A stretch of 64,000 bases of DNA from Lachnospiraceae bacterium. Its GTDB lineage: Bacteria > Bacillota > Clostridia > Lachnospirales > Lachnospiraceae. Of the stretch, positions 1 to 8,402 are shown in pieces. The number at the start of each line of letters is the position of its first letter. Position 1 is the stretch's first letter. The notes under the pieces were generated by a model. That model did not search any database and was not told where the DNA came from. It was given only the letters and a program-made list of their open reading frames with translations. The stretch spans positions 16,107 to 80,106 of the forward strand of contig JAFXXN010000053.1 of NCBI GenBank assembly GCA_017542245.1, in the 5' to 3' direction. Made by a program: the position numbers and the translations under genes.

Positions 1-185
1 AACATTTTCTTCTGTACTTTCTTCCTGACACCATTCTTTATCTCAATAACGTCCTGAAGAGGTACCGATACTTCAAGTATCTGATCCTGAAGTCCTCTGT
101 TCTCGATAGTCTTCTCAATATTGGCTTTTACTTTGTTCTCATACCCTGAATAAGTATGAACGACATACCAGTTAGCTTCTGCCAT
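1..185 (-). CDS. nusG: Transcription termination/antitermination protein NusG (N-terminal part, cut by window edge)
   Basis: The minus-strand reading from the ATG at 185 begins MAEANWYVVHTYSGYENKVK, the classic start of the NusG NGN domain. About 61 codons are present before the window ends, so the KOW domain is not visible. NusG binds RNA polymerase and modulates pausing and Rho-dependent termination. It follows secE by about 50 nt in the conserved secE-nusG order, with rpmG upstream in the same operon. Confidence 0.95.
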   Translation of the reverse strand, partial: MAEANWYVVHTYSGYENKVKANIEKTIENRGLQDQILEVSVPLQDVIEIKNGVRKKVQKKM

Positions 186-235
186 ATTTTAACTCCATTT
201 CTGTATGCGACCTCAAGTTTCCTGATTTCTTATGA

Positions 236-439
236 TCACAATGTTAAAATTTTGTCTAAACCAAACTTTATGGCTGCATCAACCAGTGCGATGATTGCAC
301 CCAAAATGACAGAAACGACTACTACGGCAGCTGATTCCTTCATCAGTGTGACCTTATCGGGCCAAACTATCTTTTTGAATTCTTTCTTTACTCCGGAAAA
401 GAAACTTTCCTTTTTCTTAGGAGCTGCTGCATCACTCAT
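236..439 (-). CDS. secE: Preprotein translocase subunit SecE
   Basis: A 67-residue protein with a basic N-terminus, the conserved amphipathic segment FKKIVWPDK and one C-terminal transmembrane helix. This is the short single-span SecE typical of Gram-positive bacteria. SecE clamps SecY in the SecYEG membrane channel. The ATG at 439 is preferred over the GTG at 448 because an AGGAAGG ribosome binding site sits about 8 nt before it. It lies between rpmG and nusG. Confidence 0.95.
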   Translation of the reverse strand: MSDAAAPKKKESFFSGVKKEFKKIVWPDKVTLMKESAAVVVVSVILGAIIALVDAAIKFGLDKILTL

Positions 440-459
440 AGTGCACACCTTCCTTTCTG

Positions 460-609
460 TTATTTGGTTTCCTTGTGCATCGTATGCTTCTTACAGAACC
501 TGCAATACTTCTTTGTTTCCATTCTGTCAGGATGATTCTTTTTTTCTTTCGTCATGTTGTAATTACGCTGCTTGCATTCTGTACATGCCAATGTAATCTT
601 TACTCGCAC
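460..609 (-). CDS. rpmG: 50S ribosomal protein L33
   Basis: A 49-residue ORF starting at GTG 609 reads (M)[17 protein letters not shown] and ends with [17 protein letters not shown]. The two Cys-x-x-Cys pairs are those of the zinc-binding form of L33. A GGAGGT site precedes the GTG. It is the first gene of rpmG-secE-nusG, behind the promoter at 706-734. Confidence 0.95.
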   Translation of the reverse strand: MRVKITLACTECKQRNYNMTKEKKNHPDRMETKKYCRFCKKHTMHKETK

Positions 610-705
610 AACTTCCACCTCCGTTAATTTATTCTCACGAACAATGTGGTATTTTGCCCGTGGCTGTATGCAGGCAACAAAAAAAGAACTGTCGCCAGCC
701 TTTAC

Positions 706-734
706 ACTTTATCACGTATTTTGTGCCATGTCAA
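706..734 (-). promoter_or_regulatory. Sigma-A promoter of the rpmG-secE-nusG operon
   Basis: On the minus strand TTGACA (734-729), a 17-nt spacer and TAAAGT (711-706) form a near-consensus promoter about 95 nt upstream of the rpmG start. An A/T-rich inverted repeat (AAGAACT/AGTTCTT arms near 684-690 and 734-740) flanks it. Confidence 0.75.
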
Positions 735-762
735 GTTCTTTTTTTATATTTTGATTTATTTT

Positions 763-942
763 TCAGTTACGAATTATCGCTTTTACATTTTTTTCAGCCT
801 GTTTCCTGGGAATCATTATCATATGTCCACAGCCGCAGCACTTTAATCTGAAATCCATGCCGATCCTTAATACTTCCCACTCACTGTTACCGCACGGATG
901 CTGTTTTTTCAGCCTGAGCCTGTCTCCAACCTGTATGTCCAT
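763..942 (-). CDS. DUF951 family protein
   Basis: A 59-residue protein starting MDIQVGDRLRLKKQHPCG and containing the family-typical EWEVLRIG and FRLKCCGCGH segments. DUF951 proteins are small, widespread in Firmicutes and of unknown role; the cysteines and the OB-like VGD start suggest a small nucleic-acid or metal-binding fold (inference). The ATG at 942 is chosen over the upstream in-frame start at 984 because the family begins at MDIQVGD and an AGAGGTGG site lies just before it. Confidence 0.85.
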   Translation of the reverse strand: MDIQVGDRLRLKKQHPCGNSEWEVLRIGMDFRLKCCGCGHMIMIPRKQAEKNVKAIIRN

Positions 943-990
943 AACCCACCTCTGTTTCAAAGTATCCGTTTGAACTTTCAGCAAAAGTCC

Positions 991-1467
991 CTATGCCAAG
1001 AAACCTCTATTGGTCCCAATGCCCATATCCGCCTCGTTTAATGTTCCTTTTCCGTACGTTAGCCCGGCATATATCTGTTGAGCATTCTCCATTACGCTTT
1101 CAGAATTATCCTGTCCCGCTATTTGAGAAAATGCTTCGCCGATACGTGAAAGTATTCCTCTCGCCTCATCCAGTCCTCGGTCCTCTCCAGAAATGTCACA
1201 GGCAATAAGTTTTTTCTGAACATACTCATAAATGCTTAAAAGATTTTTTGAAATGGGATACTTAAAATCAAGCGATCTCATCAGTTCGCCAAGGAAACGC
1301 TGCGCAGATTTAAGTTCCGTCCTGTATCCGTTAACATCGCCTTCTTCAAGGCATTTCGAAGCACAATCGATATTTTCTATGATAATATCAAATGTTACAA
1401 CTACAAGATCGGTCTTATTAGCCTGACTGATCCGTCTTGTAAAATCTTTCTTTTTTTCAGAAGTCAT
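991..1467 (-). CDS. fliS: Flagellar secretion chaperone FliS-like protein
   Basis: 158 residues, all-helical in appearance. It carries the FliS hallmarks: a conserved LVVVTFDIIIENID helix, a central SAQRFLGELMRSLDF segment, then a YEYVQKKLIAC helix. FliS binds the C-terminus of flagellin in the cytoplasm and delivers it to the flagellar export apparatus. The protein is slightly longer than usual because of a C-terminal tail rich in Gly and Asn. The start at 1467 has a GGGAGGT site. No other flagellar gene is in the window, so it is isolated from its usual fliD/flagellin neighbours. Confidence 0.8.
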   Translation of the reverse strand: MTSEKKKDFTRRISQANKTDLVVVTFDIIIENIDCASKCLEEGDVNGYRTELKSAQRFLGELMRSLDFKYPISKNLLSIYEYVQKKLIACDISGEDRGLDEARGILSRIGEAFSQIAGQDNSESVMENAQQIYAGLTYGKGTLNEADMGIGTNRGFLA

Positions 1468-1502
1468 AGTCAGAACCTCCCAAATTTGATGTGTATTATC
1501 CT

Positions 1503-1733
1503 TCAGGCTTCAAATTCGACGTCAACAAAATATCCTTTTTCATTTTTCCGGATATCCACTACTGTTCCTTCCGTAGACATTATCCTGTCAGAAAAAGAAA
1601 AGTTTCCGGACATGGCAACAGCCGGTACTATTATATAGTAATAAAATGCGACTGTGCTTTTTTCCACAATACTGACCCTTTGACCGATTTCCACCAGTCC
1701 GGGACGTTCCATCTTAAATTCTTCTTTGCGCAT
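1503..1733 (-). CDS. Small protein of unknown function between fliS and ftsH
   Basis: I do not recognise this protein. About 76 residues from the ATG at 1733 (GGAG site 4-5 nt before), with an alternative upstream start at 1826. It is predicted to be beta-rich: VEIGQRVSIVE, a YYYIIVPAVAMSG strand, then STEGTVVDIRKNEKGYFVDVEF, which resembles a small beta-barrel (PilZ- or SH3-like). It sits 35 nt upstream of fliS on the same strand, so a motility-linked role is possible but unproven. Confidence 0.5.
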   Translation of the reverse strand: MRKEEFKMERPGLVEIGQRVSIVEKSTVAFYYYIIVPAVAMSGNFSFSDRIMSTEGTVVDIRKNEKGYFVDVEFEA

Positions 1734-1831
1734 GTTTCTCCATCTTCCAATTTTTCCCGAATGCCGGGCGTTAATATGAGAAACCGGAGTTTTTTTGTAC
1801 TCCGGAAAAAGATTACGAACAGTCAATTTCG

Positions 1832-3772
1832 TTACGTTGCCGTAACAGCCGCCGTCTCTGATTCGTTTAAGCTCTCCGAAACCTCAGAAGCGGTAGTAAC
1901 AGTCTGAACGTTCCGATTGGAAATAACCTCATTATATAACTCCATAAACTGCTTTCCGGTAATGGTTTCTTTCTCACTTAAATAAGAAGCTATTCTGTCC
2001 ATGATATCCCGGTTATCTTTAAGAAGTTCTTTTGCCTTTTCATAGCATTCCTTAAGAAGCTTCATAACCTCATGGTCTATCTCCGCTGAAGTCGCATCTC
2101 CGCAATTAAGTACCGGACGGCCGTCAAGATACTGGTTACCCATTTTTTCAAGACCTATCAATCCGAACTTTTCAGACATACCATACTGAGTTATCATGGC
2201 TCTTGCAATATCTGTAGCTTTCTCTATATCATTTGAAGCGCCTGTCGTTATAGAACCGAACACCAGTTCTTCAGCAGCTCGCCCACCATAAAGAGTAACC
2301 AGACGGGCTTTGAGTTCTTCCTGGCTCATCAAATATTTTTCTTCCTCGGGAACCTGCATTACATAACCGAGAGAACCCATTGTCCTGGGGACAATAGTAA
2401 TCTTCTGCACCGGTTCGGCATTCTTCTCGAGCGCAGTTATAAGCGCATGACCGGTTTCATGATATGCAACAATTTTCTTTTCTTTCTCGCTTAGGATCCT
2501 GTCTTTCTTTTCCTTTCCGGCAATAACTACTTCAACCGACTCCATAAGATCGTCCTGGGTAACAAGAGTCCTGTTCTTTTTTACAGCCAGAATAGCTGCT
2601 TCATTGATTATATTAGCCAGATCGGAACCAACAGCTCCCGATGTTGCAAGTCCTATTTCCTCTAAATTTACCGAATCTTCGAGGAGAACATTTTTTGCAT
2701 GAACTTTAAGTATTTCAATTCGTCCCTTTAAATCCGGTTTATCGACAATTATACGTCTGTCAAAACGGCCTGGACGCAAAAGTGCCTTGTCTAATACTTC
2801 CGGACGGTTTGTTGCCGCAATTATTACTACGCCTTTTGATGTGTCAAAACCATCCATTTCTGACAACAACTGGTTCAGAGTCTGTTCACGTTCATCATTT
2901 CCTCCGCCATACTGAGCATCTCTGCTTTTACCTATAGCGTCTATCTCATCAATGAACACGATACACGGAGCATGACCCTGTGCCTGTTTAAACAGGTCTC
3001 TTACACGGGATGCACCGACACCGACAAACATTTCAACAAAGTCAGAACCTGTTATCGAAAAGAACGGTACATGAGCTTCACCGGCAACTGCCTTTGCAAG
3101 AAGAGTTTTTCCGGTTCCCGGAGGTCCTACAAGAAGGGCACCCTTAGGAAGCTTGGCACCTATCTTCTGATATTTGCCGGGGTTATGAAGGAAATCAACA
3201 AGTTCGTTTATTGATTCTTTAGCTTCGTCCTCGCCTGCTACATCTTTAAATGTTATGCCGGTTTCTTTCTCCACATTATATATTTTGGCATTGCTCTTAC
3301 CGACTCCCATGATTCCGCCACCCTTGCTTAATCCGCGGAAAAGGAAGAACATCAGACCATATATAATGATAAAAGGAAGAATATATGCAAGGAATATATC
3401 GATAAGGGTAGTACTTGAGTCAACTATTTCTTCAGAAAAAACAACATTTTTCTCGCGCAGTCTGTTTACAAGATCGGGATCATATACTCCACCTGTATAA
3501 TATGACTGTTCCACTCCGTAGGCCGAAGCTCTGTTCCTTGGTTTTATCACAATTCTGTCGCTTTTTATCAGGACTTCGCTTATCGCATCATTCTCCAGCA
3601 TTGACAAAAACTTATCATAAGTTATTTCCTGAACCGAATCCTTTGATATGTTTTTTGTGAAATAACTGAAGAATAATACCATGATCGCAGTTACGACCAG
3701 ACATGCGATAAATATTCTTTTATTCTGTGGTGATTTATTTCCGTCACCGTTTCTGTTATTATTTGAATCCAT
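1832..3772 (-). CDS. ftsH: ATP-dependent zinc metalloprotease FtsH
   Basis: 646 residues. Transmembrane helices at about 20-37 and 124-146 flank a small extracytoplasmic domain. An AAA+ module follows, with Walker A GPPGTGKT (216-223), Walker B IVFIDE (271-276) and the second region of homology around [19 protein letters not shown]. The zinc site is HETGH (438-442). FtsH is a membrane-anchored hexamer that degrades unassembled membrane proteins and short-lived regulators. The C-terminus has a Thr/Ser/Glu-rich tail. A GGAG site precedes the ATG. Upstream is degV, separated by a dispersed repeat. Confidence 0.97.
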   Translation of the reverse strand: MDSNNNRNGDGNKSPQNKRIFIACLVVTAIMVLFFSYFTKNISKDSVQEITYDKFLSMLENDAISEVLIKSDRIVIKPRNRASAYGVEQSYYTGGVYDPDLVNRLREKNVVFSEEIVDSSTTLIDIFLAYILPFIIIYGLMFFLFRGLSKGGGIMGVGKSNAKIYNVEKETGITFKDVAGEDEAKESINELVDFLHNPGKYQKIGAKLPKGALLVGPPGTGKTLLAKAVAGEAHVPFFSITGSDFVEMFVGVGASRVRDLFKQAQGHAPCIVFIDEIDAIGKSRDAQYGGGNDEREQTLNQLLSEMDGFDTSKGVVIIAATNRPEVLDKALLRPGRFDRRIIVDKPDLKGRIEILKVHAKNVLLEDSVNLEEIGLATSGAVGSDLANIINEAAILAVKKNRTLVTQDDLMESVEVVIAGKEKKDRILSEKEKKIVAYHETGHALITALEKNAEPVQKITIVPRTMGSLGYVMQVPEEEKYLMSQEELKARLVTLYGGRAAEELVFGSITTGASNDIEKATDIARAMITQYGMSEKFGLIGLEKMGNQYLDGRPVLNCGDATSAEIDHEVMKLLKECYEKAKELLKDNRDIMDRIASYLSEKETITGKQFMELYNEVISNRNVQTVTTASEVSESLNESETAAVTAT

Positions 3773-3861
3773 TATTCTCCAAACTGTATGTATATACGGT
3801 ACCCGTCATTTGCGTTTCTTAATACTTCCGACATATACATACCAATCTTTATAACTCTTTT

Positions 3862-3932
3862 TCAATGTCACCTTGAAAATGCCTTAAGCGTTTCCGGCAA
3901 CAAAACGATGCCCCGCATCTTCAATTTTGTTA
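3862..3932 (-). repeat. Dispersed hairpin repeat, copy 1 (divergent)
   Basis: About 70 nt related to 16808-16882 and 42667-42821. Read on the minus strand it holds an AACAAAA...TTTTGTT outer stem around GATGC/GCATC, followed by a GAAAcGC/GCaTTTTC-type stem. It begins right after the TGA of degV and ends about 90 nt before ftsH. Relative to the other copies, the changes fall mainly in loops. Confidence 0.75.
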
Positions 3933-3934
3933 AA

Positions 3935-4864
3935 TCATACAAATTTAAACGAAGGATCGTCTTCCTTGATCAGTTCATCAATATATTTCTGGGCAGGCGA
4001 AGGAGCATCCAGACATACCGCCCCCATCATACCGGGGCCGGTATGAGCACCGATAGCACAGCCTAAGAAACCTTTAACAACTTTTTTAATTCCATATCTT
4101 GATTTTAATTCTGCTATGAAAGCATCATCATCATCGGAACAATCCGCATGAACAGAACCGATTACCTGGTTTTCAAGCTGATAACCTCTTTCTCCGATAA
4201 CTTCTATCATCCTCGCAATAGCTTTCTTTCTGCCTCGTACTTTCTGGAATACCTCCAGTTTTCCTTCATCGGTAACTTCTATTATAGGCTTTATATCAAG
4301 AAGTCCTCCTGCAATAGCTGAAGTCCTGCTGATCCTGCCGCCTTTATACAAATACTCAAGAGTATCTACCATAAATATATGTTCCATATGATCAAAATGG
4401 AATCTTGCAGCTTCCATAACTTCTTCCTTCGATGCACCTTTTGACTGCATATAAAGGGCAAAGAATACACACATTCCAAAACCTATGGAGGCACATTTTG
4501 AATCCATAATATCAATCTTGAAATCAGGATATTTTTCCAACAGTTCGTTTTTTGCAAGATTTGCTGCGTTGAACGTTCCTGCTATACCGGTTGAAAAACA
4601 AAAATACAGTACTTCCTCTCCTGCCTTGGCGTATGGTTCAAAATTCTGATAGAACATATATTCATTAATATGGTAAGTAGTTACATTCTTTCCGGAACGA
4701 AGGATGTCATAAAACTCATCCGGGAACACCGTCTCACCGTCAAAATAGTCTTTTCCTTCTATAACAACAGGAGTGGGGATAACACGAAGATTATACTTAT
4801 CAATGACCCACTTAGGCATATCAGTAGCTGAATCCGTTATAATAGTATATTTATTCGTAGCCAT
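3935..4864 (-). CDS. DegV family fatty-acid-binding protein
   Basis: 309 residues from MATNKYTIITDSATDMP, the canonical DegV start with the TDS...D motif. Further family marks are YFCFSTGIAGTFNAA, LEYLYKGGRIS and the C-terminal IGAHTGPGMMGAVC. DegV/FakB proteins bind a fatty acid and present it to the FakA kinase for phospholipid synthesis. The ATG at 4864 matches the family start; longer in-frame extensions to 5104 run through the terminator and small-RNA locus and are rejected. No strong ribosome binding site lies close to the ATG. Confidence 0.88.
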   Translation of the reverse strand: MATNKYTIITDSATDMPKWVIDKYNLRVIPTPVVIEGKDYFDGETVFPDEFYDILRSGKNVTTYHINEYMFYQNFEPYAKAGEEVLYFCFSTGIAGTFNAANLAKNELLEKYPDFKIDIMDSKCASIGFGMCVFFALYMQSKGASKEEVMEAARFHFDHMEHIFMVDTLEYLYKGGRISRTSAIAGGLLDIKPIIEVTDEGKLEVFQKVRGRKKAIARMIEVIGERGYQLENQVIGSVHADCSDDDDAFIAELKSRYGIKKVVKGFLGCAIGAHTGPGMMGAVCLDAPSPAQKYIDELIKEDDPSFKFV

Positions 4865-4987
4865 TATGAGAATGTGTCTGCCGCTAAAGCAGCTATCCTT
4901 TCTAAGTATTCTTGTCACATACAGAGTTATTATAACATATAATTGTGAAAAAAGAAAGAAAAAAGAAAAAAACTTTGCAAAAAAAGA

Positions 4988-5206
4988 AAAGGCGATATAA
5001 AAATCGCCTTTAATATTCCGTGAAACACCCAAAGTGCCGCTTCCCTCTTTCTGAGTCCTAGCAAATGCTAGGTGGGTGACCTCACTTAGACCGCTGTCTT
5101 CCACTCAACGGAGGCCTGACATTAACCTAAAAATGTTGGAATCCCTTATTATGAATGTAGGTTCAAAAATACAGGATCACGCACACCTCAGGATGTTTCT
5201 TGTTAT
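4988..5206 (-). ncRNA. ssrS: Free-standing small RNA, probable 6S RNA
   Basis: A consensus promoter (5213-5241) would start RNA near 5206. A Rho-independent terminator (AAAGGCGAT/ATCGCCTTT, 4988-5011, plus a T-run) ends it. No convincing ORF lies between. The 5' segment GAAACAUCC pairs perfectly with the 3' segment GGGUGUUUC, and GAGGUG pairs with CACUUU, giving a long closing stem around a largely open middle. Inside are an AACCUA/UAGGUU hairpin and a perfect CCUAGCA/UGCUAGG hairpin after ACCCACCU. About 180 nt with a long closing stem and internal bubble fits 6S RNA, which binds the RNA polymerase holoenzyme. Family assignment is from architecture and memory, not a covariance search. Confidence 0.62.
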
Positions 5207-5212
5207 GTGTGT

Positions 5213-5241
5213 ATTATACACCCTGCTATAAAAAATTGCAA
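5213..5241 (-). promoter_or_regulatory. Promoter of the small RNA
   Basis: Minus-strand TTGCAA (5241-5236), 17-nt spacer, TATAAT (5218-5213). One of the best promoter matches in the window, as expected for an abundant stable RNA. Confidence 0.85.
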
Positions 5242-5349
5242 GTACAAATATTGAATTTTTTAATTTTTTTCAATTAAAATTCTGTAAATTCTTCTCTTTT
5301 TCTATTAAATCGTCATTTTAAGATAAATAGCTTGTTTTCTTTTTCCGGG

Positions 5350-6498
5350 TCATCCCACTACAGCTACGCGCCTGCCCTTAGGCTGTTTGCTCTCGTAAAC
5401 TGCACTGTTGGTTTCAATACAATCTCCGCCTTTATCTTTAGCAGTAAACATTGCAGTCTCAGCAGCGTCATACAGCTCATAATAATCATTATCTACCGTA
5501 GGAACAGCTGTAGCAACACCGATACTCAAAGTAACAAATCTGTTCTTTGCGTCTTTTGCGGCAGGTATTCTCTTTCTGTCGAGAAGTTCTTTTATTTTTT
5601 CGGCAAGTTTCTCATCATCTTTACCATGTCCGCCTTCCATACATACCAGGAATTTCCCGCCATCCAGTCGTGAAACAATATCTGTATTTTTAACTACTGC
5701 AGATCTTATAATCTCCGAAACGGCTTTGATCAGATCATCCCCGCGCTTTGTTCCGTGTTCCATATTATATGCCTGCAATCCGTCTATGTCTGCCATGATC
5801 ACAGTAAAACGTTTTCTGCTTCGTACAGAAGACATTATGGACATATAGGCCATACGTTCAAGCCCTTTTCTGTTAAGCAGCCCGGTCATCCTGTCAATTT
5901 CAACTTTACCGTCACTGTCTTTAACACGTTCTCTAAGTCGTATATGCTCTATGGTATGTTTGAAAAGATATCTTGACATAGCATAAAGCAGAACATTCAT
6001 AGTAATGATGTTAAATACTTCAAATCCGTTAGTTCCGAATTTTGCTATAAGGAATACTACATATACTGTTTCGGCAACGATCCCGTAAAGCATCTCTATG
6101 GGCTCAAGTGCAGGAACAAGCATAAGCACTATGAGCATCAAACTGTAAAATGTGACACCCGTACCGGCAAGCTTGTTTGCATATATAAGAACAAATGAAA
6201 ACAATTCGAAGACAATCCAAAATCCACGATATGCCCATAAGCACATCATGTTATCCCTGCTTTTCATTGCAAGAAATGATAACACCGCAAATGTTATATC
6301 AAGTACTTCAAAGAATATCAAAAGGCCGGTCAATATCCCGCTTACTGCTTCGTCTTCAAAAATAAAAATATTAATAACAAGCATGACCGGAAGTAATCCT
6401 GCACATATGACAGCCGTAAAAAATGCCCTTTTTATGTTCTCCATGGACAACCTGGCCAAAACTCTCATATTTTCCTGCTTACGTAATCTCTCACCCAT
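5350..6498 (-). CDS. Membrane protein with degenerate GGDEF domain
   Basis: 382 residues. Roughly six hydrophobic segments occupy residues 28-180, followed by a GGDEF-type domain from about 200 (MTGLLNRKGLE, then MADIDGLQAYN). The signature loop that should read GG(D/E)EF is DGGKF at 279-283, so diguanylate cyclase activity is unlikely. Such proteins often act as GTP or c-di-GMP sensors or are relics (inference). The start is uncertain: ATG 6498 has a crowded GGAG, while the ATG at residue 11 (6468) has a better-spaced AGGA. A promoter lies at 6593-6621. Confidence 0.8.
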   Translation of the reverse strand: MGERLRKQENMRVLARLSMENIKRAFFTAVICAGLLPVMLVINIFIFEDEAVSGILTGLLIFFEVLDITFAVLSFLAMKSRDNMMCLWAYRGFWIVFELFSFVLIYANKLAGTGVTFYSLMLIVLMLVPALEPIEMLYGIVAETVYVVFLIAKFGTNGFEVFNIITMNVLLYAMSRYLFKHTIEHIRLRERVKDSDGKVEIDRMTGLLNRKGLERMAYMSIMSSVRSRKRFTVIMADIDGLQAYNMEHGTKRGDDLIKAVSEIIRSAVVKNTDIVSRLDGGKFLVCMEGGHGKDDEKLAEKIKELLDRKRIPAAKDAKNRFVTLSIGVATAVPTVDNDYYELYDAAETAMFTAKDKGGDCIETNSAVYESKQPKGRRVAVVG

Positions 6499-6592
6499 AA
6501 CTCCGCATCTTCCCGCACAAAATGCATGAATTTTCTATACAATTTTAACAACAATATTTTGTTGCCATTAAAAAAAAATCACTACATTTAGA

Positions 6593-6621
6593 AGTCTATC
6601 ACAACTACCTAAACATTTCAA
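6593..6621 (-). promoter_or_regulatory. Promoter of the GGDEF-like gene
   Basis: Minus-strand TTGAAA (6621-6616), 17-nt spacer, TAGACT (6598-6593), about 95 nt upstream of the ATG at 6498. Confidence 0.6.
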
Positions 6622-6675
6622 GATGTTTTTAACAAAGATTTTCAATTTTTTCATATTTTTTTGTAAATACTTCAT

Positions 6676-6719
6676 AAAAAATATGTGACCTAAATAAATA
6701 CATATATTTAGGTCACATA
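6676..6719 (-). terminator. Rho-independent terminator after the PfkB-type kinase
   Basis: A perfect 15-bp inverted repeat (arms 6682-6696 and 6705-6719, TATGTGACCTAAATA) followed on the minus strand by six T. It lies about 50 nt after the kinase stop codon. Confidence 0.85.
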
Positions 6720-6771
6720 AAACTGGAAAATTTCTATATCTTGTGTATTAAATTGTCTGAATATTTTGCAA

Positions 6772-7659
6772 TTACTTTTCAAGAGCATTAATATCTTCTA
6801 ATTTGGGCGGATACAATGCAAGCGGGAATTTTGTAACTGCGATAGCGGCACATGCGGCAGCAAAGCATACAAGTTCATCATCATCCATGCCTTTCAGAAG
6901 ACCATATACACAGCCTGCCTTAAAAGCATTATCTGCGCCAACCGTACAAAGAGGATCAACCGTAAAAGGAATCCTGGTATTCAGTTCTCCTCCCCGTCTG
7001 CCATATATGATATTGTCTCCTCCGGTGATAACCACAAGGCCTTCCCCGTTCTCAACAAGTTTCTCATATACCTCCTCCGGAGTCTTACCCGGATATTTTC
7101 TTTTTAAGCCCTCACTGGAAATTATGGTAACAGCTGCATGTCTGAATACATATTCATCATGTCTGCAGTCTATCGTAACATATGGCTTTCCATAATAATT
7201 ACATAACTCAGCAGCAGCCTCTGTTCCATCCTCAAAATACGGATCGATGGCAGCAACCTTACAGCCGGCTACATCGCCTTCCTTCGGTATATTCCAGCGT
7301 TTCTGTCCGTTATTATGGAAATCATACGTTGTACCGAAGGCTGTCTTTTTTCCGTTTCCTACGATCACATAATCTTCAAGGCCTTCATAATTTAAGTCAA
7401 AGCACAATGAACTTATGTCAACATTCTTGTCCTCATAAAACTTTCTGACAAGCGGTGCGACATTCTTTCCGATATGGTTGCCGTCAACCTTTACATTTAC
7501 CCCAAGTCCGGCAAGTATGGTAGCACAGTCTCCGGTTTCCCCGCCTGGAAGCCTGTATTTTTCCGACAATTCCGAATAGCTGTCCGGAGCCAGGAAATCA
7601 CCCTTTACCATAAATGAATTAGTCGCCAAGATCATCCCGTACAAATATACTTCTGCCAT
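6772..7659 (-). CDS. PfkB-family (ribokinase-like) sugar kinase with altered catalytic motif
   Basis: 295 residues. The N-terminal glycine motif is LPGGETGDCATILAGLG (38-53) and the C-terminal PfkB signature is TVGADNAFKAG (239-249). In the family this signature reads D-T-x-G-A-G-D, with the last Asp as catalytic base; here that place holds Asn244, preceded by Asp243. It would phosphorylate a sugar or nucleoside if active; the substrate cannot be told from sequence. It is a single gene with its own promoter (7718-7745) and terminator. Confidence 0.82.
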   Translation of the reverse strand: MAEVYLYGMILATNSFMVKGDFLAPDSYSELSEKYRLPGGETGDCATILAGLGVNVKVDGNHIGKNVAPLVRKFYEDKNVDISSLCFDLNYEGLEDYVIVGNGKKTAFGTTYDFHNNGQKRWNIPKEGDVAGCKVAAIDPYFEDGTEAAAELCNYYGKPYVTIDCRHDEYVFRHAAVTIISSEGLKRKYPGKTPEEVYEKLVENGEGLVVITGGDNIIYGRRGGELNTRIPFTVDPLCTVGADNAFKAGCVYGLLKGMDDDELVCFAAACAAIAVTKFPLALYPPKLEDINALEK

Positions 7660-7717
7660 ATTTACTTCTCCTTTTCTTTTAATGCAAAGTATTGGTCGAG
7701 TTATTTCTAATGCTTTA

Positions 7718-7745
7718 ATTATCCCCGATTCTGAAAATTTGTCAA
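7718..7745 (-). promoter_or_regulatory. Promoter of the PfkB-type kinase gene
   Basis: Minus-strand TTGACA (7745-7740), 16-nt spacer, GATAAT (7723-7718), about 60 nt upstream of the kinase start. Confidence 0.7.
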
Positions 7746-7765
7746 CCTATTTTATTATAGAATTT

Positions 7766-8371
7766 TCAATTTTCACTATCAATCTGATTTCTGTTAAGAT
7801 CATCAAGAGTAAGATGATATGAAGGTAAAAACTCTGCCATGAAAATCTTTGCTTCCTCAAGCCACATTTCTTCTATTGAAGCTTCAAGTGTCCTGCCTGC
7901 ACTTTTAAATTCCGTATTCCCCGTTTTTTCTTCTTCGATGCATTTAATAAGTGCCGAAAGCTTATCCGCAGCCTTGACCAGTTTCATCTCATATTCAAGT
8001 GTTTTATCCGGGAAAAAGAGTTCTTCATAATCCGGCCTCATATCGTCCGGAAGCATATCAAGCAGTTTTCTGTTAGCCTTTGCCTCAATCTCCTTAAATG
8101 CTCCTTTTATATCTTTGTTAAGGTATTTTATCGGAGTAGGCATATCTCCGGTTATTATTTCGGAAGCATCATGATACAAGGCTATAAGTACAGCTTTTTC
8201 AGCATTAAGATTTTTCCCGAGCCTCTTATTTCCTATAACACAAAGCGCATGTGTAAGAATACTGACTTCTAAGGAATGTTCACTGATATTTTCCGTATAT
8301 GAATTTCTCATAAGAGCCCACCTGTCAATATATTTCATCCTTGACAGCATGGCATAAAAATTGTTCTGCAT
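7766..8371 (-). CDS. yfbR: 5'-deoxynucleotidase YfbR (HD domain)
   Basis: 201 residues, matching E. coli YfbR along its length as I recall it: SRMKYIDRWALMRN near the start, ENISEHSLEV, then the HD pair in LYHDASEIITGD and KAADKLSAL. YfbR is a metal-dependent phosphohydrolase that removes phosphate from deoxyribonucleoside 5'-monophosphates and helps balance dNTP pools. It starts 31 nt after the uvrA stop codon on the same strand, so co-transcription with uvrA is likely, linking nucleotide turnover with repair. Confidence 0.93.
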   Translation of the reverse strand: MQNNFYAMLSRMKYIDRWALMRNSYTENISEHSLEVSILTHALCVIGNKRLGKNLNAEKAVLIALYHDASEIITGDMPTPIKYLNKDIKGAFKEIEAKANRKLLDMLPDDMRPDYEELFFPDKTLEYEMKLVKAADKLSALIKCIEEEKTGNTEFKSAGRTLEASIEEMWLEEAKIFMAEFLPSYHLTLDDLNRNQIDSEN

Positions 8372-8402
8372 ATTTTTTCCTTTCTTCCGACAGCTGATAA
8401 TA

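Noticed and set aside
156-596. Plus-strand ORF of 146 codons opposite nusG, secE and rpmG
   Set aside because: It is antisense to three well-supported genes and has no recognisable domain.
4865-5104. N-terminal extension of DegV up to 5104
   Set aside because: It runs through the terminator and 3' half of the small RNA, is hydrophobic nonsense (Phe-rich), and the family start is at 4864.
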